Below are positions 24,103 through 32,387 of a stretch of 50,850 bases of DNA, piece by piece. The translations under genes and the position numbers were made by a program. The DNA is taken from positions 1-50,850 of the forward strand of contig JAUWLW010000021.1 of assembly GCA_030613505.1 (NCBI GenBank), in the 5' to 3' direction. Within the stretch, counting starts at the first letter, position 1. Each line of letters opens with the position of its first letter. Origin of the DNA: Candidatus Zixiibacteriota bacterium. Its GTDB lineage: Bacteria > RBG-13-66-14 > B26-G2 > WVWN01. Under the pieces are notes generated by a model. The model searched no databases and was not told the DNA's origin. It saw nothing but the letters and a program-made list of their open reading frames with translations.

Positions 24103-27100
24103 CTACGACTCTTCCGCGGCCGGGACCGTGAAAGTGAACGTGGAACCTTTGCCTTCCTCGCTCGCTACGTTGATGGCGCCGCCGTGGGCCTCGATTATCG
24201 CGCGGGCTATGTACAAGCCAAGGCCGGAGCCGCGCACGCGCCGGTCGCTGTCGGTCCGGAAGGTTTTAAATTTTTCGAAGAGGTGGGGGATGTCGGCCTT
24301 CGGGATCCCGACGCCGGTATCGGCCACCCCCATGGTGACCATCCCGTCGGCGACGCCCCCGGCGAAGATCTTCACCGAGCGTCCGGAGGGCGTAAACTTA
24401 AGGGCGTTTCCGACGAGGTTGGAGAGGACCTGCAGTAGCTTGGCCTCGTCGCCTACGATCATCGGTAGGTTGGGCTCCACCGACGTTGTGAACTTTACGC
24501 CCTGCTTGCCGGCGATAACTTTGGCGCCGTCGTACGCTTCGCGGACGAGCTCCTCCACGGAAATAGGCCGCGGCGTCACTTTTATGCCCGCTTCCTCGAG
24601 GCGGTAGAAATCCAAAATATTGTTGATGAGGTCTATGAGGCGTTTGGACTCTTTGGGGATGATGCGGACGAGGTTCATTATCCGCTCGTCGACTTCGCCC
24701 ACCAAGAGCTCTTCGATAATTTCGCCCGAGCCGAGGATCCCGGTCATGGGCGTGCGGAGGTCGTGGACCAGCATGGAGACGAAGTCCGCCTTCATCTCGT
24801 CGAGGCGCCGCAATTCTCTGTTGGCGCGCTCCAGCTCCTCCGCCTTCTGCGTAACCTCCTCGATGAGCATCGAGTTGCGAAGCGCCACCGCTACCTGCCC
24901 GGACAGCGTCTCGAGCGCCGCGACGTCGGCCTCGTCGAACGCGTTGGGCCACCGGCTCTCGACGTTGAGCACCGCCATTACCTCGCCGCCGATCTTAATG
25001 GGCACGCCGAGCTCCGAGAGCATGGGCGGTAGGAAATCCACTTCCCGGAAGTCCTGGTCGCGCGTCGTGTCCGGGACGAGCGCCGTTTTACCGGTGCGAA
25101 CGACGCGGCCGCATACGCCCGAGGTGATGCTCTGGTGGTAGTCCACGCTCAGCGCCCTCGCCGCTCCTTGAACCTTGTACGCCTGTAGGACCAGCGAATT
25201 GCTTTCCCTGTCCACGGTGAGCAGCGTTACGTTCTGGAAGCGGAGGTCGTTTTGCACGCGCTCGACGACGGTGGGGTAGAGTTCGTTTATGTCCAGCACC
25301 GAAGACAGGAGGTTGCCGATGGCGTTGAGGTCGTACAATTGGCGGGTGCGTTGGGCCGCTTCCTCGAAGAGCCTGGCGTTCTGCAGCGCCACGGCGACCT
25401 GGTCGGCGAACGTGGTCAGGATGTCCAGGTCCCCCTGGTGGAAGGTGCCCGCCTCATCGTGCGACACGCCGATGCAACCCAAGCTCCGGCCTTCGTAGAC
25501 GATGGGGGCGTAGATCTCGGAACGGGCGTCGTCGTCGCCCTCGTCCGGGAAGCGGCCGTCGGCCTCCGTGTCGGCGACGAGCAGCGGGCGGCGGTTTTCG
25601 ACCACCCACCCCGGCCGGCGCCGGTGGGCGGTCAGCTCGGCTATCTCGGCGTCCTCGGCGCTGAGGTTCAAACTGGCTACGATTTTGAATTGGCGGTGCG
25701 TGTCGTCGTAGAAGTAAACCGCCCCGCGGAGGAAGTCCAGGAAATTCCCCAGTTCTTTCAATACCCGCACCATCAACCGTTCGGGTTCGTGGATGGAGTT
25801 GATGACCTTGGTGATGTTGGCCATGGCGTGGAGGCGTTTGGTGCGATTTTTGAGCGTGTCGACCGCGGCCGCTTCCTCCGCCACGAGCGCCGCGTAACTC
25901 ACGAAGAGCTCCAACATGAAGAGGCTTTCGTCGCCCGGCTTCTTGTTTTCGATGGGGCCGTCCAGGACGACGTAGCCCACGGCTTTACCCTCGCGGCCGT
26001 ACATCTTTACCATGAAGAGGTCGCGCGAATCCCAATCGCCTACGCGGCCGCCGCCCTCCAGCGGCTTCACCAGGCGTACGAGGTCCGCCGTTTCGGCGCT
26101 GAAGGGGACGTGGTAGATGTTGCCGCTCCCGTACGGCCGCAGCGCTTCGCTTTCCAGCGCCTCCTTCGTCTGCTGCGCCGACTCGAGCGTATCGGCGAGA
26201 GCTTCGATTTCTTCGTCGCCGTAACCGACGGAGGCGGTTTGGGCCGGGCCGGCGCCCGGGCCGAAGACCTTCAGATAAACCTTCGCCCAGCCCAACCCCT
26301 TTATTCCCTTCACGATTAACTGGAACTTATCGGCCAGGCTCTCGTGTTCGCGGATGCGGCCCGCGACGCGGAAGAGGTGAGCCAGCCGGTTGCGCTCGAA
26401 GACCAGACGGTCCGTTTTCTCTTCCAGTTCCTCTTCCAGCCGGACGTGAGGGGTGACGTTGTCGTTTATAGCGACCAGGCCGACGACGTGGCCTCGCAAG
26501 TTGCGCAGCGGCGAAATCCTGAGGTCGAGGAACTCTTCCCGGCCGAAGCGGTCCTTGTGGCGGAAGCGCTCTATACGGTAGGGCTTGCCCGTCTCCAGCA
26601 CGTCCCGCAGCCTTTCGCGGATTTTCTTGCGGCCCATCTGCTCGAGCTCGAGGTTGGGCAGTAGTTCGAATAAATTGCGGCCCAGCGCTTCCTCTTCCGG
26701 TATCCCGGATTCTACCTCCTGCCCCTGCGACCAGTACGTTATCCGAAACTGGCGGTCGCAGGCGATGATCCCCACGGGGAGGTTGGCCAGGAGGTATTCT
26801 TGGGGCGGCCCGGTCGGGCTTTCGCGCTCGGTTTGGACGGTCGCGATTAGTATCTCCTCGCCGTCCGCGGTGACGGGTCTGGCGTCTAGGAACGCGTCGG
26901 CGACGTCGCCCTCGCTCGATATAATTTTTACGGCCGCGGCCGCGACGCCTCCCTCCGCCCGGGCGCGGACCCACAGCTCGTCCACTTGGCCTTCGCCCCC
27001 CGTCAGGATGCCGGCGAAGCGCCGGCCGACGATATCGGCGACGTCGTAACCGAATATCGTCCCCGCGGCGTTGGCGGCGGCGGCGATTATGCCGTCGGCG

Positions 27101-27198
27101 TTGACGATGAACGCCGGCTTCCCGCCCAGGCTGGCGGCGTGTGCCAATGCGCCCGCGAAATCCGCGGCGGGGCCCCTTCTATACGAGGTAGTCGCCAT
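24103..27198 (-). CDS. Soluble multi-sensor histidine kinase (PAS-PAS-GAF-GAF-GAF-HisKA-HATPase)
   Basis: About 1031 residues with no TM helix. Two PAS domains (about 20-120 and 140-260; the second contains YLLANLPVGIIACDRQFRITYW), three GAF-like regions (about 290-450, 470-620, 630-790), then HisKA with the phospho-acceptor in VHDLRTPMTG (about residue 810) and an HATPase domain with N box VLSNLVGNALKFTP, G1 DTGVGIP, F box FEKFKTF and G2 RGSGLGLYIARAI. It should sense a cytoplasmic signal and phosphorylate a receiver protein. No response regulator is adjacent; the PorX-like protein at 47380-48948 is a candidate. ATG 27198 is chosen over TTG 27213; neither has a good ribosome site. Confidence 0.9.
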   Translation of the reverse strand: MATTSYRRGPAADFAGALAHAASLGGKPAFIVNADGIIAAAANAAGTIFGYDVADIVGRRFAGILTGGEGQVDELWVRARAEGGVAAAAVKIISSEGDVADAFLDARPVTADGEEILIATVQTERESPTGPPQEYLLANLPVGIIACDRQFRITYWSQGQEVESGIPEEEALGRNLFELLPNLELEQMGRKKIRERLRDVLETGKPYRIERFRHKDRFGREEFLDLRISPLRNLRGHVVGLVAINDNVTPHVRLEEELEEKTDRLVFERNRLAHLFRVAGRIREHESLADKFQLIVKGIKGLGWAKVYLKVFGPGAGPAQTASVGYGDEEIEALADTLESAQQTKEALESEALRPYGSGNIYHVPFSAETADLVRLVKPLEGGGRVGDWDSRDLFMVKMYGREGKAVGYVVLDGPIENKKPGDESLFMLELFVSYAALVAEEAAAVDTLKNRTKRLHAMANITKVINSIHEPERLMVRVLKELGNFLDFLRGAVYFYDDTHRQFKIVASLNLSAEDAEIAELTAHRRRPGWVVENRRPLLVADTEADGRFPDEGDDDARSEIYAPIVYEGRSLGCIGVSHDEAGTFHQGDLDILTTFADQVAVALQNARLFEEAAQRTRQLYDLNAIGNLLSSVLDINELYPTVVERVQNDLRFQNVTLLTVDRESNSLVLQAYKVQGAARALSVDYHQSITSGVCGRVVRTGKTALVPDTTRDQDFREVDFLPPMLSELGVPIKIGGEVMAVLNVESRWPNAFDEADVAALETLSGQVAVALRNSMLIEEVTQKAEELERANRELRRLDEMKADFVSMLVHDLRTPMTGILGSGEIIEELLVGEVDERIMNLVRIIPKESKRLIDLINNILDFYRLEEAGIKVTPRPISVEELVREAYDGAKVIAGKQGVKFTTSVEPNLPMIVGDEAKLLQVLSNLVGNALKFTPSGRSVKIFAGGVADGMVTMGVADTGVGIPKADIPHLFEKFKTFRTDSDRRVRGSGLGLYIARAIIEAHGGAINVASEEGKGSTFTFTVPAAEES

Positions 27199-27278
27199 CT
27201 TCGGTTCGCGCAAACGCCGGCCGGCCGCGGCCTTCCGCGGCCGTGCGAAGCCCTTTTCCGGCGCTGCTTTCGTTAAAA

Positions 27279-27307
27279 ATTATAACACTTTCCGGTTAAT
27301 ACGTCAA
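27279..27307 (-). promoter_or_regulatory. Consensus promoter of the histidine kinase with a flanking inverted repeat
   Basis: Minus strand: TTGACG (27307-27302), 17-nt spacer, perfect TATAAT (27284-27279). The -35 box is bracketed by an inverted repeat, CGGTTAA at 27293-27299 and TTAACCG at 27317-27323, a possible operator. Confidence 0.75.
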
Positions 27308-27332
27308 ACAAACGCTTTAACCGCGGGGTAGT

Positions 27333-28082
27333 TTATATCAGGTTCGCAAAGGCTAAGCTCTTTATTTCCAGGCCGGTGTGATAACGGAGGTGGGCGTGGA
27401 TAAAGGAAAGGGCTTGTTCGACGAGTTCGGGGCCGGCCTTGACGAAACCGACCCGCGACGGCTCGAGCGACGTTAACGTATTTACGTATTTATAAGCCGC
27501 GGGCGACAACGTTATAAGGTCGCCGACGGGCGGTTGGCAATCGCGACATACGACTGTCCCCTCTTTGAGGACCAGCGCCACTCCCTCCCGGGGCTCCGTT
27601 CGGCCGCAGCTCGCGCACTTGCCGATGTCCGGTTTTAATCCCAGCTGCGCCGCCAGCTTGAATAGGAATTGCGAGAGCAACGCCGCCGGCGGCCCGCCGC
27701 TATCGAGCGCCGCGAGCGACGACGCCACGAGTTCGAACAACGCCGCGTCGGCGTCGCCTTCGCCGCTCAGTTTGTCGGTGGCTTCTATTACGGCCAGGCC
27801 GAAGGGGAGGCATTTCGCGTCCTCGCGTATGAAACGCCCCGGCCTTGTGATCGCGGTTTCGGCGAGCGTGAACAGCTCTTTACTCTCGCGCCAGTAGAAG
27901 ACGAACTCGCCGCGGCTCAAGGGCTCGAGCGCGGCGCCGAATTTATTTTTAGGCATACGCGCTCCCCGGGCCAAAAGTTGGACCTTGCCGGCGTCGCGGG
28001 TGTAGACCACGGCGATGCGCGAGGACTCGCCGAAGTCGCGCCGCCGGAGCACGACGCCCTCGGTTCGGATTATTTCCGTCAC
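27333..28082 (-). CDS. recO: DNA repair protein RecO
   Basis: A 249-residue protein with the RecO layout: an N-terminal OB fold (EGVVLRRRDFGESSRIAVVYT, KVQLLARGARMPK), a helical middle part, and a zinc-binding CASCGR at about residues 162-167 with CRDC at about 186-189. RecO promotes RecA loading onto SSB-coated DNA in the RecFOR gap-repair pathway. Start GTG 28082 is 6 nt after the stop of the upstream phosphodiesterase gene, so the genes are probably co-transcribed although functionally unrelated. Confidence 0.92.
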   Translation of the reverse strand: MTEIIRTEGVVLRRRDFGESSRIAVVYTRDAGKVQLLARGARMPKNKFGAALEPLSRGEFVFYWRESKELFTLAETAITRPGRFIREDAKCLPFGLAVIEATDKLSGEGDADAALFELVASSLAALDSGGPPAALLSQFLFKLAAQLGLKPDIGKCASCGRTEPREGVALVLKEGTVVCRDCQPPVGDLITLSPAAYKYVNTLTSLEPSRVGFVKAGPELVEQALSFIHAHLRYHTGLEIKSLAFANLI

Positions 28083-28088
28083 GGCCGC

Positions 28089-29642
28089 TTAGCCCAGATA
28101 ACCCATGCCCTCCAGCCGGGCGCGGACGGCGGCGTCTTCGCCGTCGGCGTAGCCTACGCCGCCGACGTCGTAATCGAGATAGGTCGGCGGCGCCGCGGCC
28201 AGGAGTTCGGGGTTTACGATTTCGGCCAGAACGCGCCCGTCCAGCCCCGCCGGCACGGCCTCTCCCATCAGGTACATCGCCGTCGGGTAAACGTCGGCCA
28301 GGTTCGCTTCCGCGAGCGCGGCGCCGGCCGCTACGGCGGGCCCCCGGACGAATATGATACCTTCCCGCCGGTGTTCGCCCGGGCGCCGCCGCCGCGGCGC
28401 GACCGCCGGGTCGTCGGAGAATTCCTTTAGGCGAACGCCGTCCTCCCACAGCGGCAGGTAGACGTCGGGCGCGTCGTCCAAGGCCGGCCCGTAGTACACC
28501 TCTTCCCGGCGCAGCGCCCGAGCGGCCAGGCCCGGGTACAGCTCGTCCAGGCTCGTTATCAATTCTTCGCGGACCCTTTCGTAGTCGGCGCGGCGGACGA
28601 TGCCCTCGCGCTCCCGGCCGGCGACGTTGAGGTAGACGCCGTACTGGGTCGCGGTCCCCGGGAAGGCTTTCGTTTCGCTCCAATCCACCGCGGCGAATAC
28701 GGAAAGGCGCTCCATAATTCGGCCCCGCGCCGCGGCGCGCCAGCGCCGCGGCAGCCGCTTGCGGAGGTTGAACGCGTCCAGTTTGGCTACGGCGTCCATG
28801 AAGCGGCGCGGCGACGGCCCCTTCTTTTCGTGCAGCGTCATAAAGCCGCGGCTGACGAGGTGCCCGGCGAGGTCGACCTCGCGCTCGGCGGGGCCGAAGC
28901 CGTGGTCGGAGACGACCAACGCCGTAACGTCGGCGCCGCCGGCTTCCAGGAATTCGCCCAGCGCGCCGTCGAGCCACTCGTAGTGTTCGCGGACGAGCTC
29001 GAGCCGGTCCCAGTAAAAATGCATCAAGCGGTCGACGCCCGTGAAGACGACGGCGAAGAGGTCCGGCCGCTTCGATTCCCACAGGTGAAGTGCCACCCTC
29101 TTGCGCGCTTCCTCGACGCGGCGCAGCTCCCGGAGAAAGTCCTCCTCGCCGACCTCCTCGAAGTAGGCGGGGTCCATATCGACGAAGTAGTCGCCCACGG
29201 CGCGAATCTCCGCGCCGAGGGAGGGGGGATAGAGGTATTCGTCCGCGAATTTCGGCGTGAGCATCCCCGGGACGACGAAGCCGTTGACGGGGCGCGGCGG
29301 AAAAGTGAGCGGCACGTTCACGGCGCCCACCGTCCGTCCGGCCGACGACAACGCGTCGAAGATGCGCGCCGCCCCCAGCGCCGACGCGTTCTGCAGGCGG
29401 CGATGGTAGCCGAGCCTGGGCGGCGCCAGGAAGTCGAAGACGCCGTGGCGCCCGGGGTTAAGGCCCGTCTGGAAGGTGGCCCAGGCCGGGGCCGTCAGCG
29501 GCGGATACACCGTATACAATACGCCGGCCGCGCCCTCCGCCTTCAGCCGGGCGAGGTTGGGCAGGCGCCCCGCCTCGAGCAGGGGCTCGATCACGTTGAA
29601 CGTCCCGCCGTCTATGCCGAATATGAGGACCCGGCTTTTCAC
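28089..29642 (-). CDS. Alkaline-phosphatase-superfamily phosphodiesterase (type I phosphodiesterase/nucleotide pyrophosphatase-like)
   Basis: About 517 residues. Metal-site landmarks of the superfamily are present: FGIDGGTF at the N-terminus, nucleophile Thr in PPLTAPAWATFQTG at about 45-55, TGVDRLMHFYW in the middle and VVSDHGFGP at about 245-253. There is no signal peptide, so it appears cytoplasmic. Members with this layout cleave phosphodiester or pyrophosphate bonds; the substrate is unknown. Start GTG 29642 overlaps the stop codon of the upstream O-antigen-ligase-like gene (GTGA overlap), indicating translational coupling and perhaps a shared glycan substrate. Confidence 0.82.
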   Translation of the reverse strand: MKSRVLIFGIDGGTFNVIEPLLEAGRLPNLARLKAEGAAGVLYTVYPPLTAPAWATFQTGLNPGRHGVFDFLAPPRLGYHRRLQNASALGAARIFDALSSAGRTVGAVNVPLTFPPRPVNGFVVPGMLTPKFADEYLYPPSLGAEIRAVGDYFVDMDPAYFEEVGEEDFLRELRRVEEARKRVALHLWESKRPDLFAVVFTGVDRLMHFYWDRLELVREHYEWLDGALGEFLEAGGADVTALVVSDHGFGPAEREVDLAGHLVSRGFMTLHEKKGPSPRRFMDAVAKLDAFNLRKRLPRRWRAAARGRIMERLSVFAAVDWSETKAFPGTATQYGVYLNVAGREREGIVRRADYERVREELITSLDELYPGLAARALRREEVYYGPALDDAPDVYLPLWEDGVRLKEFSDDPAVAPRRRRPGEHRREGIIFVRGPAVAAGAALAEANLADVYPTAMYLMGEAVPAGLDGRVLAEIVNPELLAAAPPTYLDYDVGGVGYADGEDAAVRARLEGMGYLG

Positions 29643-30928
29643 GTGGCCCGGGGCGCCTCCGTTCGCGACGCCTCCCACCGCTGCGCCGCCACCAGGGCGC
29701 CGGCGAGCGCGTACAGTATGGCCATAATTTCGTAGTCGCCGAAGGTATACTCGAAGAAGCCCTCCACCAGGAACCCGGTCGTGGCGCCGATGCCCGCCAG
29801 GCCCAGGACCCGCGTCGTCGGCGAGCGGGCTTGCCGGTAGCCGCGCGCGAACAGCTTGAAGAGCGCGACTATAAAGAAAGTGAAAGCGGCTAGGCCCAAA
29901 ACGCCGCGCTCGACGACGAGTTGTATGTAGTTGTTGTGCGCGTGCGGCACCTGGCTCTCGACCGACGTTTCGTCTTTATATTGATCGTAGAGGTATAGCG
30001 TGTTATGGACGCCGACGCCCGTTAGCGGGTAATCGCGGGCTATCCTCAGCGTCGTTCGCCAGATGTCGACCCGGAATTCGGGCGGCCCTCCGGCCTCGGC
30101 CGTACCGCGGTCGGTAGCGGCGTTTAGGATGGATTCCGCGCGCTTAATGATAGGGCGGGGCGCGATGAGGACCGTCAGCAATACTACCGCCGGAAACGCC
30201 CACAGCAGGCGGCGGTCCGCGATCACCGCCATGACGAAGACCGCCGCGGCCAGGCCCACCCACGCCGAGCGGACCAGCGACACGGCCAGGCCCGCCAGCA
30301 TTATCGCGAACAGGACGCCGAGGCCCAGGCGGCTCCGCGACGAAAGGCGGCCCCGCAGGAAGAGCGCCAGCGCCACCGTCAATACGAGCATCATCACGCC
30401 GCCGTACGTCATGTAGAACAACCGGCCGCCGGGCCGGACCGTGAAGACGTCCGCGCCTTCGGCGACCGCGCGTGCGAATTGGATGACGGCGTACGCGGAG
30501 TTCGCCGCCGCCCCCGCGAAGAAGGCGACCAGCATCGCCTTGGGCAGCCAACGCGGCGGGTCCGTCAAGCCGAAGGCCACGGTGTAGTAGACCAGCGGCG
30601 CGGCGAACGTGAACGTCCAGAAGAACGAGCGATTGCCGAATTCGGCGCCGCCGACGAGGTAGGCCGTCGCCGACGAAATTACCATGGAGCCGTAGAGCGC
30701 CGCGAAGGGCCAGTCGAGTCGCGTGTGGAACAGGGGAGGTTTACGCGTCAGGTCGGCCTTTATGATGAGCGGCAGCAGGACGAACGCGAAGATGGCCCAG
30801 TTGCACAGCGAGATGGAGAAGGCCAATCCCGCGGCGAAAAGTATCCACCCCGGGTATTGCCACCTCCGCAGGAATCCGAGGACCCGGCGGAAGGCGGGAC
30901 TATCTTCTATGGATGTCGGTACGGCCAC
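29639..30928 (-). CDS. O-antigen ligase / Wzy-like polymerase membrane protein
   Basis: About 429 residues with 10-12 TM helices. The Wzy_C/O-antigen ligase landmarks are visible: a large periplasmic loop rich in Arg and Asp (about residues 270-330, EFRVDIWRTTLRIARDYPLTGVGVHNT) followed by QVPHAHNNYIQLVVERGVLGL, the HxHN-type ligase motif. WaaL-type proteins attach glycans to lipid A-core; Wzy-type polymerise repeat units. They cannot be told apart from sequence alone. GTG 30928 is taken as start because it lies just after the helicase-loader stop; codons upstream of it belong to that gene. Confidence 0.85.
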   Translation of the reverse strand: MAVPTSIEDSPAFRRVLGFLRRWQYPGWILFAAGLAFSISLCNWAIFAFVLLPLIIKADLTRKPPLFHTRLDWPFAALYGSMVISSATAYLVGGAEFGNRSFFWTFTFAAPLVYYTVAFGLTDPPRWLPKAMLVAFFAGAAANSAYAVIQFARAVAEGADVFTVRPGGRLFYMTYGGVMMLVLTVALALFLRGRLSSRSRLGLGVLFAIMLAGLAVSLVRSAWVGLAAAVFVMAVIADRRLLWAFPAVVLLTVLIAPRPIIKRAESILNAATDRGTAEAGGPPEFRVDIWRTTLRIARDYPLTGVGVHNTLYLYDQYKDETSVESQVPHAHNNYIQLVVERGVLGLAAFTFFIVALFKLFARGYRQARSPTTRVLGLAGIGATTGFLVEGFFEYTFGDYEIMAILYALAGALVAAQRWEASRTEAPRAT

Positions 30929-30936
30929 GGATTGAA

Positions 30937-31749
30937 TTATAGATTCCTCAGGATGCCGGTCTGACGCTGCTCTCTGCGGAAATCGCTTCCGCCGAGGGGA
31001 ACCGTCTTGCACATTTCAAGCAAGCGCGAGCGGAGCCGCGGGCCTATTCGTTCGGCCAACGTTTCCTCTCGCCGGGCGAATTCGGCGAGCGTTTCTCCCG
31101 TGGGAGGTTCGTCGAGGTAGTTCGTTGTAGCGACTACTATGCGGCGGTTAACGTAACGTTGGTTAATGACGTAGGAGAGGAAGTCGAGGGTCCAATCGCG
31201 TATCTTCATCGAGCCCAAATCGTCGAGGAGTAATACTTCCGCGCCGACGAGCGGCTCGAGAATGACGTATTCGTCGAACGTGCTGCCGGCATACCTTTTC
31301 TTGACCTCGGCCAGCAGGTCGGAGAAATCGCACCAGCGGCAGCCGGCTCCTTTCTGCTCCGTAAGGGCTTTTACGACCCCGGCGGCGAGGTGGGTCTTGC
31401 CGACCCCCACCGGGCCCATAAAAAGCAGGCCGGCGTCCACCGCGGGGTAGTTGTCGACGAAGCTCTCCGCGAAGCGCTTCGCCCTTATTACGCTCTCGTG
31501 GGTGAAGCCGGATACGATGTCGAAATTGTCCAGCGAGCACTCCCGGTAGCGGGCCGGAATGCCCGCGGCTGCGGTCCGGCGCCTGGTCGCAAGGCCGCGC
31601 TGGCAGTCGCACACCCGGCCTCGCCGGACGCCGTCCTCCTCCTCCACCACGACGCCGGCGCCGAAGCACTTGGGGCATACTTTCACGTCGTCGTCGAACT
31701 CGACGTCCGGCAATTTGAATTCCAGGCGGTCGTCTTCGGCCGTAGTCAT
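30937..31749 (-). CDS. DnaC/DnaI-like helicase-loader AAA+ ATPase
   Basis: A 270-residue protein. An N-terminal zinc ribbon (CPKCFGAG at about residues 25-32, CDCQRG at about 48-53) is followed by an IstB/DnaC-type AAA+ domain with Walker A GPVGVGKTHL (about 112-121), Walker B LLLDDLGS (about 175-182), a sensor ATTNY and C-terminal Arg residues (GPRLRSRLLEM). No transposase lies nearby, so a replicative helicase loader is more likely than an IS21-type IstB. Its start overlaps the preceding gene by 4 nt (ATGA), which points to a joint role with that protein. Confidence 0.85.
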   Translation of the reverse strand: MTTAEDDRLEFKLPDVEFDDDVKVCPKCFGAGVVVEEEDGVRRGRVCDCQRGLATRRRTAAAGIPARYRECSLDNFDIVSGFTHESVIRAKRFAESFVDNYPAVDAGLLFMGPVGVGKTHLAAGVVKALTEQKGAGCRWCDFSDLLAEVKKRYAGSTFDEYVILEPLVGAEVLLLDDLGSMKIRDWTLDFLSYVINQRYVNRRIVVATTNYLDEPPTGETLAEFARREETLAERIGPRLRSRLLEMCKTVPLGGSDFRREQRQTGILRNL

Positions 31750-32387
31750 ATCGTAAACGACGGGAGGCGGAACCGCTCCCGCAGTTTCCGCGTCGTTATC
31801 GCTCGTACCGTTCGCCGGGCGGCCTCGGCCTCGAGGTCTCGGCCGCGGAGTTGCGCGCGCGCGTCGCGCTCGAGGCCGGCCGCCTCATCGGCCGTGAGGG
31901 TTTTCCTTATCTCGGTAAAAAGCTCGTTCTCTATCTCGTCCAGCTCGTTTTGTACTTTTACGGCGTTCCCCGTCTCGGCGCCCTCGGCTAGTTTTCGCGC
32001 GGCGGCCGCGGCGTCGTGGATAGCGGCCTTGGCTCGGGCGTCCGCGGCGTCGCGCGCCGCGTCTTCCAGCGCGGCCTCGAGCGCGGCCAGCTTTTCGTCG
32101 AGGCTTTTTTCGCCGAGGCGGTCGTCGCCCGGGCTTCGGGCGCCGGCCTGGCTACGGCGGCGCTCCTCCTCCACCGCCCAACGGCACTGGTGCAGCGAGC
32201 GGATTTCACCCCCCCGCCGGAACGCCTCGTCTATTCCCCGAATGGCGGCGGCGGCGCCGACGCCGGCGCGCTCCCAATCCGCCAGGCAGGCTAAATCGGC
32301 GGGCGAGAGCATGGTCCCGCGGCCGCGGCGGTTGACGAAGTGTTCGGCCACGGCGGCGATGAAGTCGCCGTCAGCGGCCGCTTTCAT
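31746..32387 (-). CDS. Putative replication-initiation (DnaD/DnaB-like) partner of the helicase loader
   Basis: About 213 residues. The N-terminal third (AAVAEHFVNRRGRGTMLSPADLACLADWERAGVGAAAAIRGI) resembles the helical domain of proteins found immediately upstream of dnaC-like genes. The rest is a long Ala/Glu/Arg-rich, probably coiled-coil stretch with a basic C-terminus. No catalytic motif. ATG 32387 is chosen because the codons upstream lie within the preceding membrane-protein gene; the overlap is 17 nt, and the 3' end overlaps the loader by 4 nt. The assignment to DnaD/DnaB-like function rests mainly on neighbourhood. Confidence 0.6.
   Translation of the reverse strand: MKAAADGDFIAAVAEHFVNRRGRGTMLSPADLACLADWERAGVGAAAAIRGIDEAFRRGGEIRSLHQCRWAVEEERRRSQAGARSPGDDRLGEKSLDEKLAALEAALEDAARDAADARAKAAIHDAAAAARKLAEGAETGNAVKVQNELDEIENELFTEIRKTLTADEAAGLERDARAQLRGRDLEAEAARRTVRAITTRKLRERFRLPSFTI

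Noticed and set aside
30937-31749. IS21-type transposition helper IstB
   Set aside because: No transposase or terminal repeats nearby; an overlapping helical partner and N-terminal zinc ribbon favour a chromosomal helicase loader.
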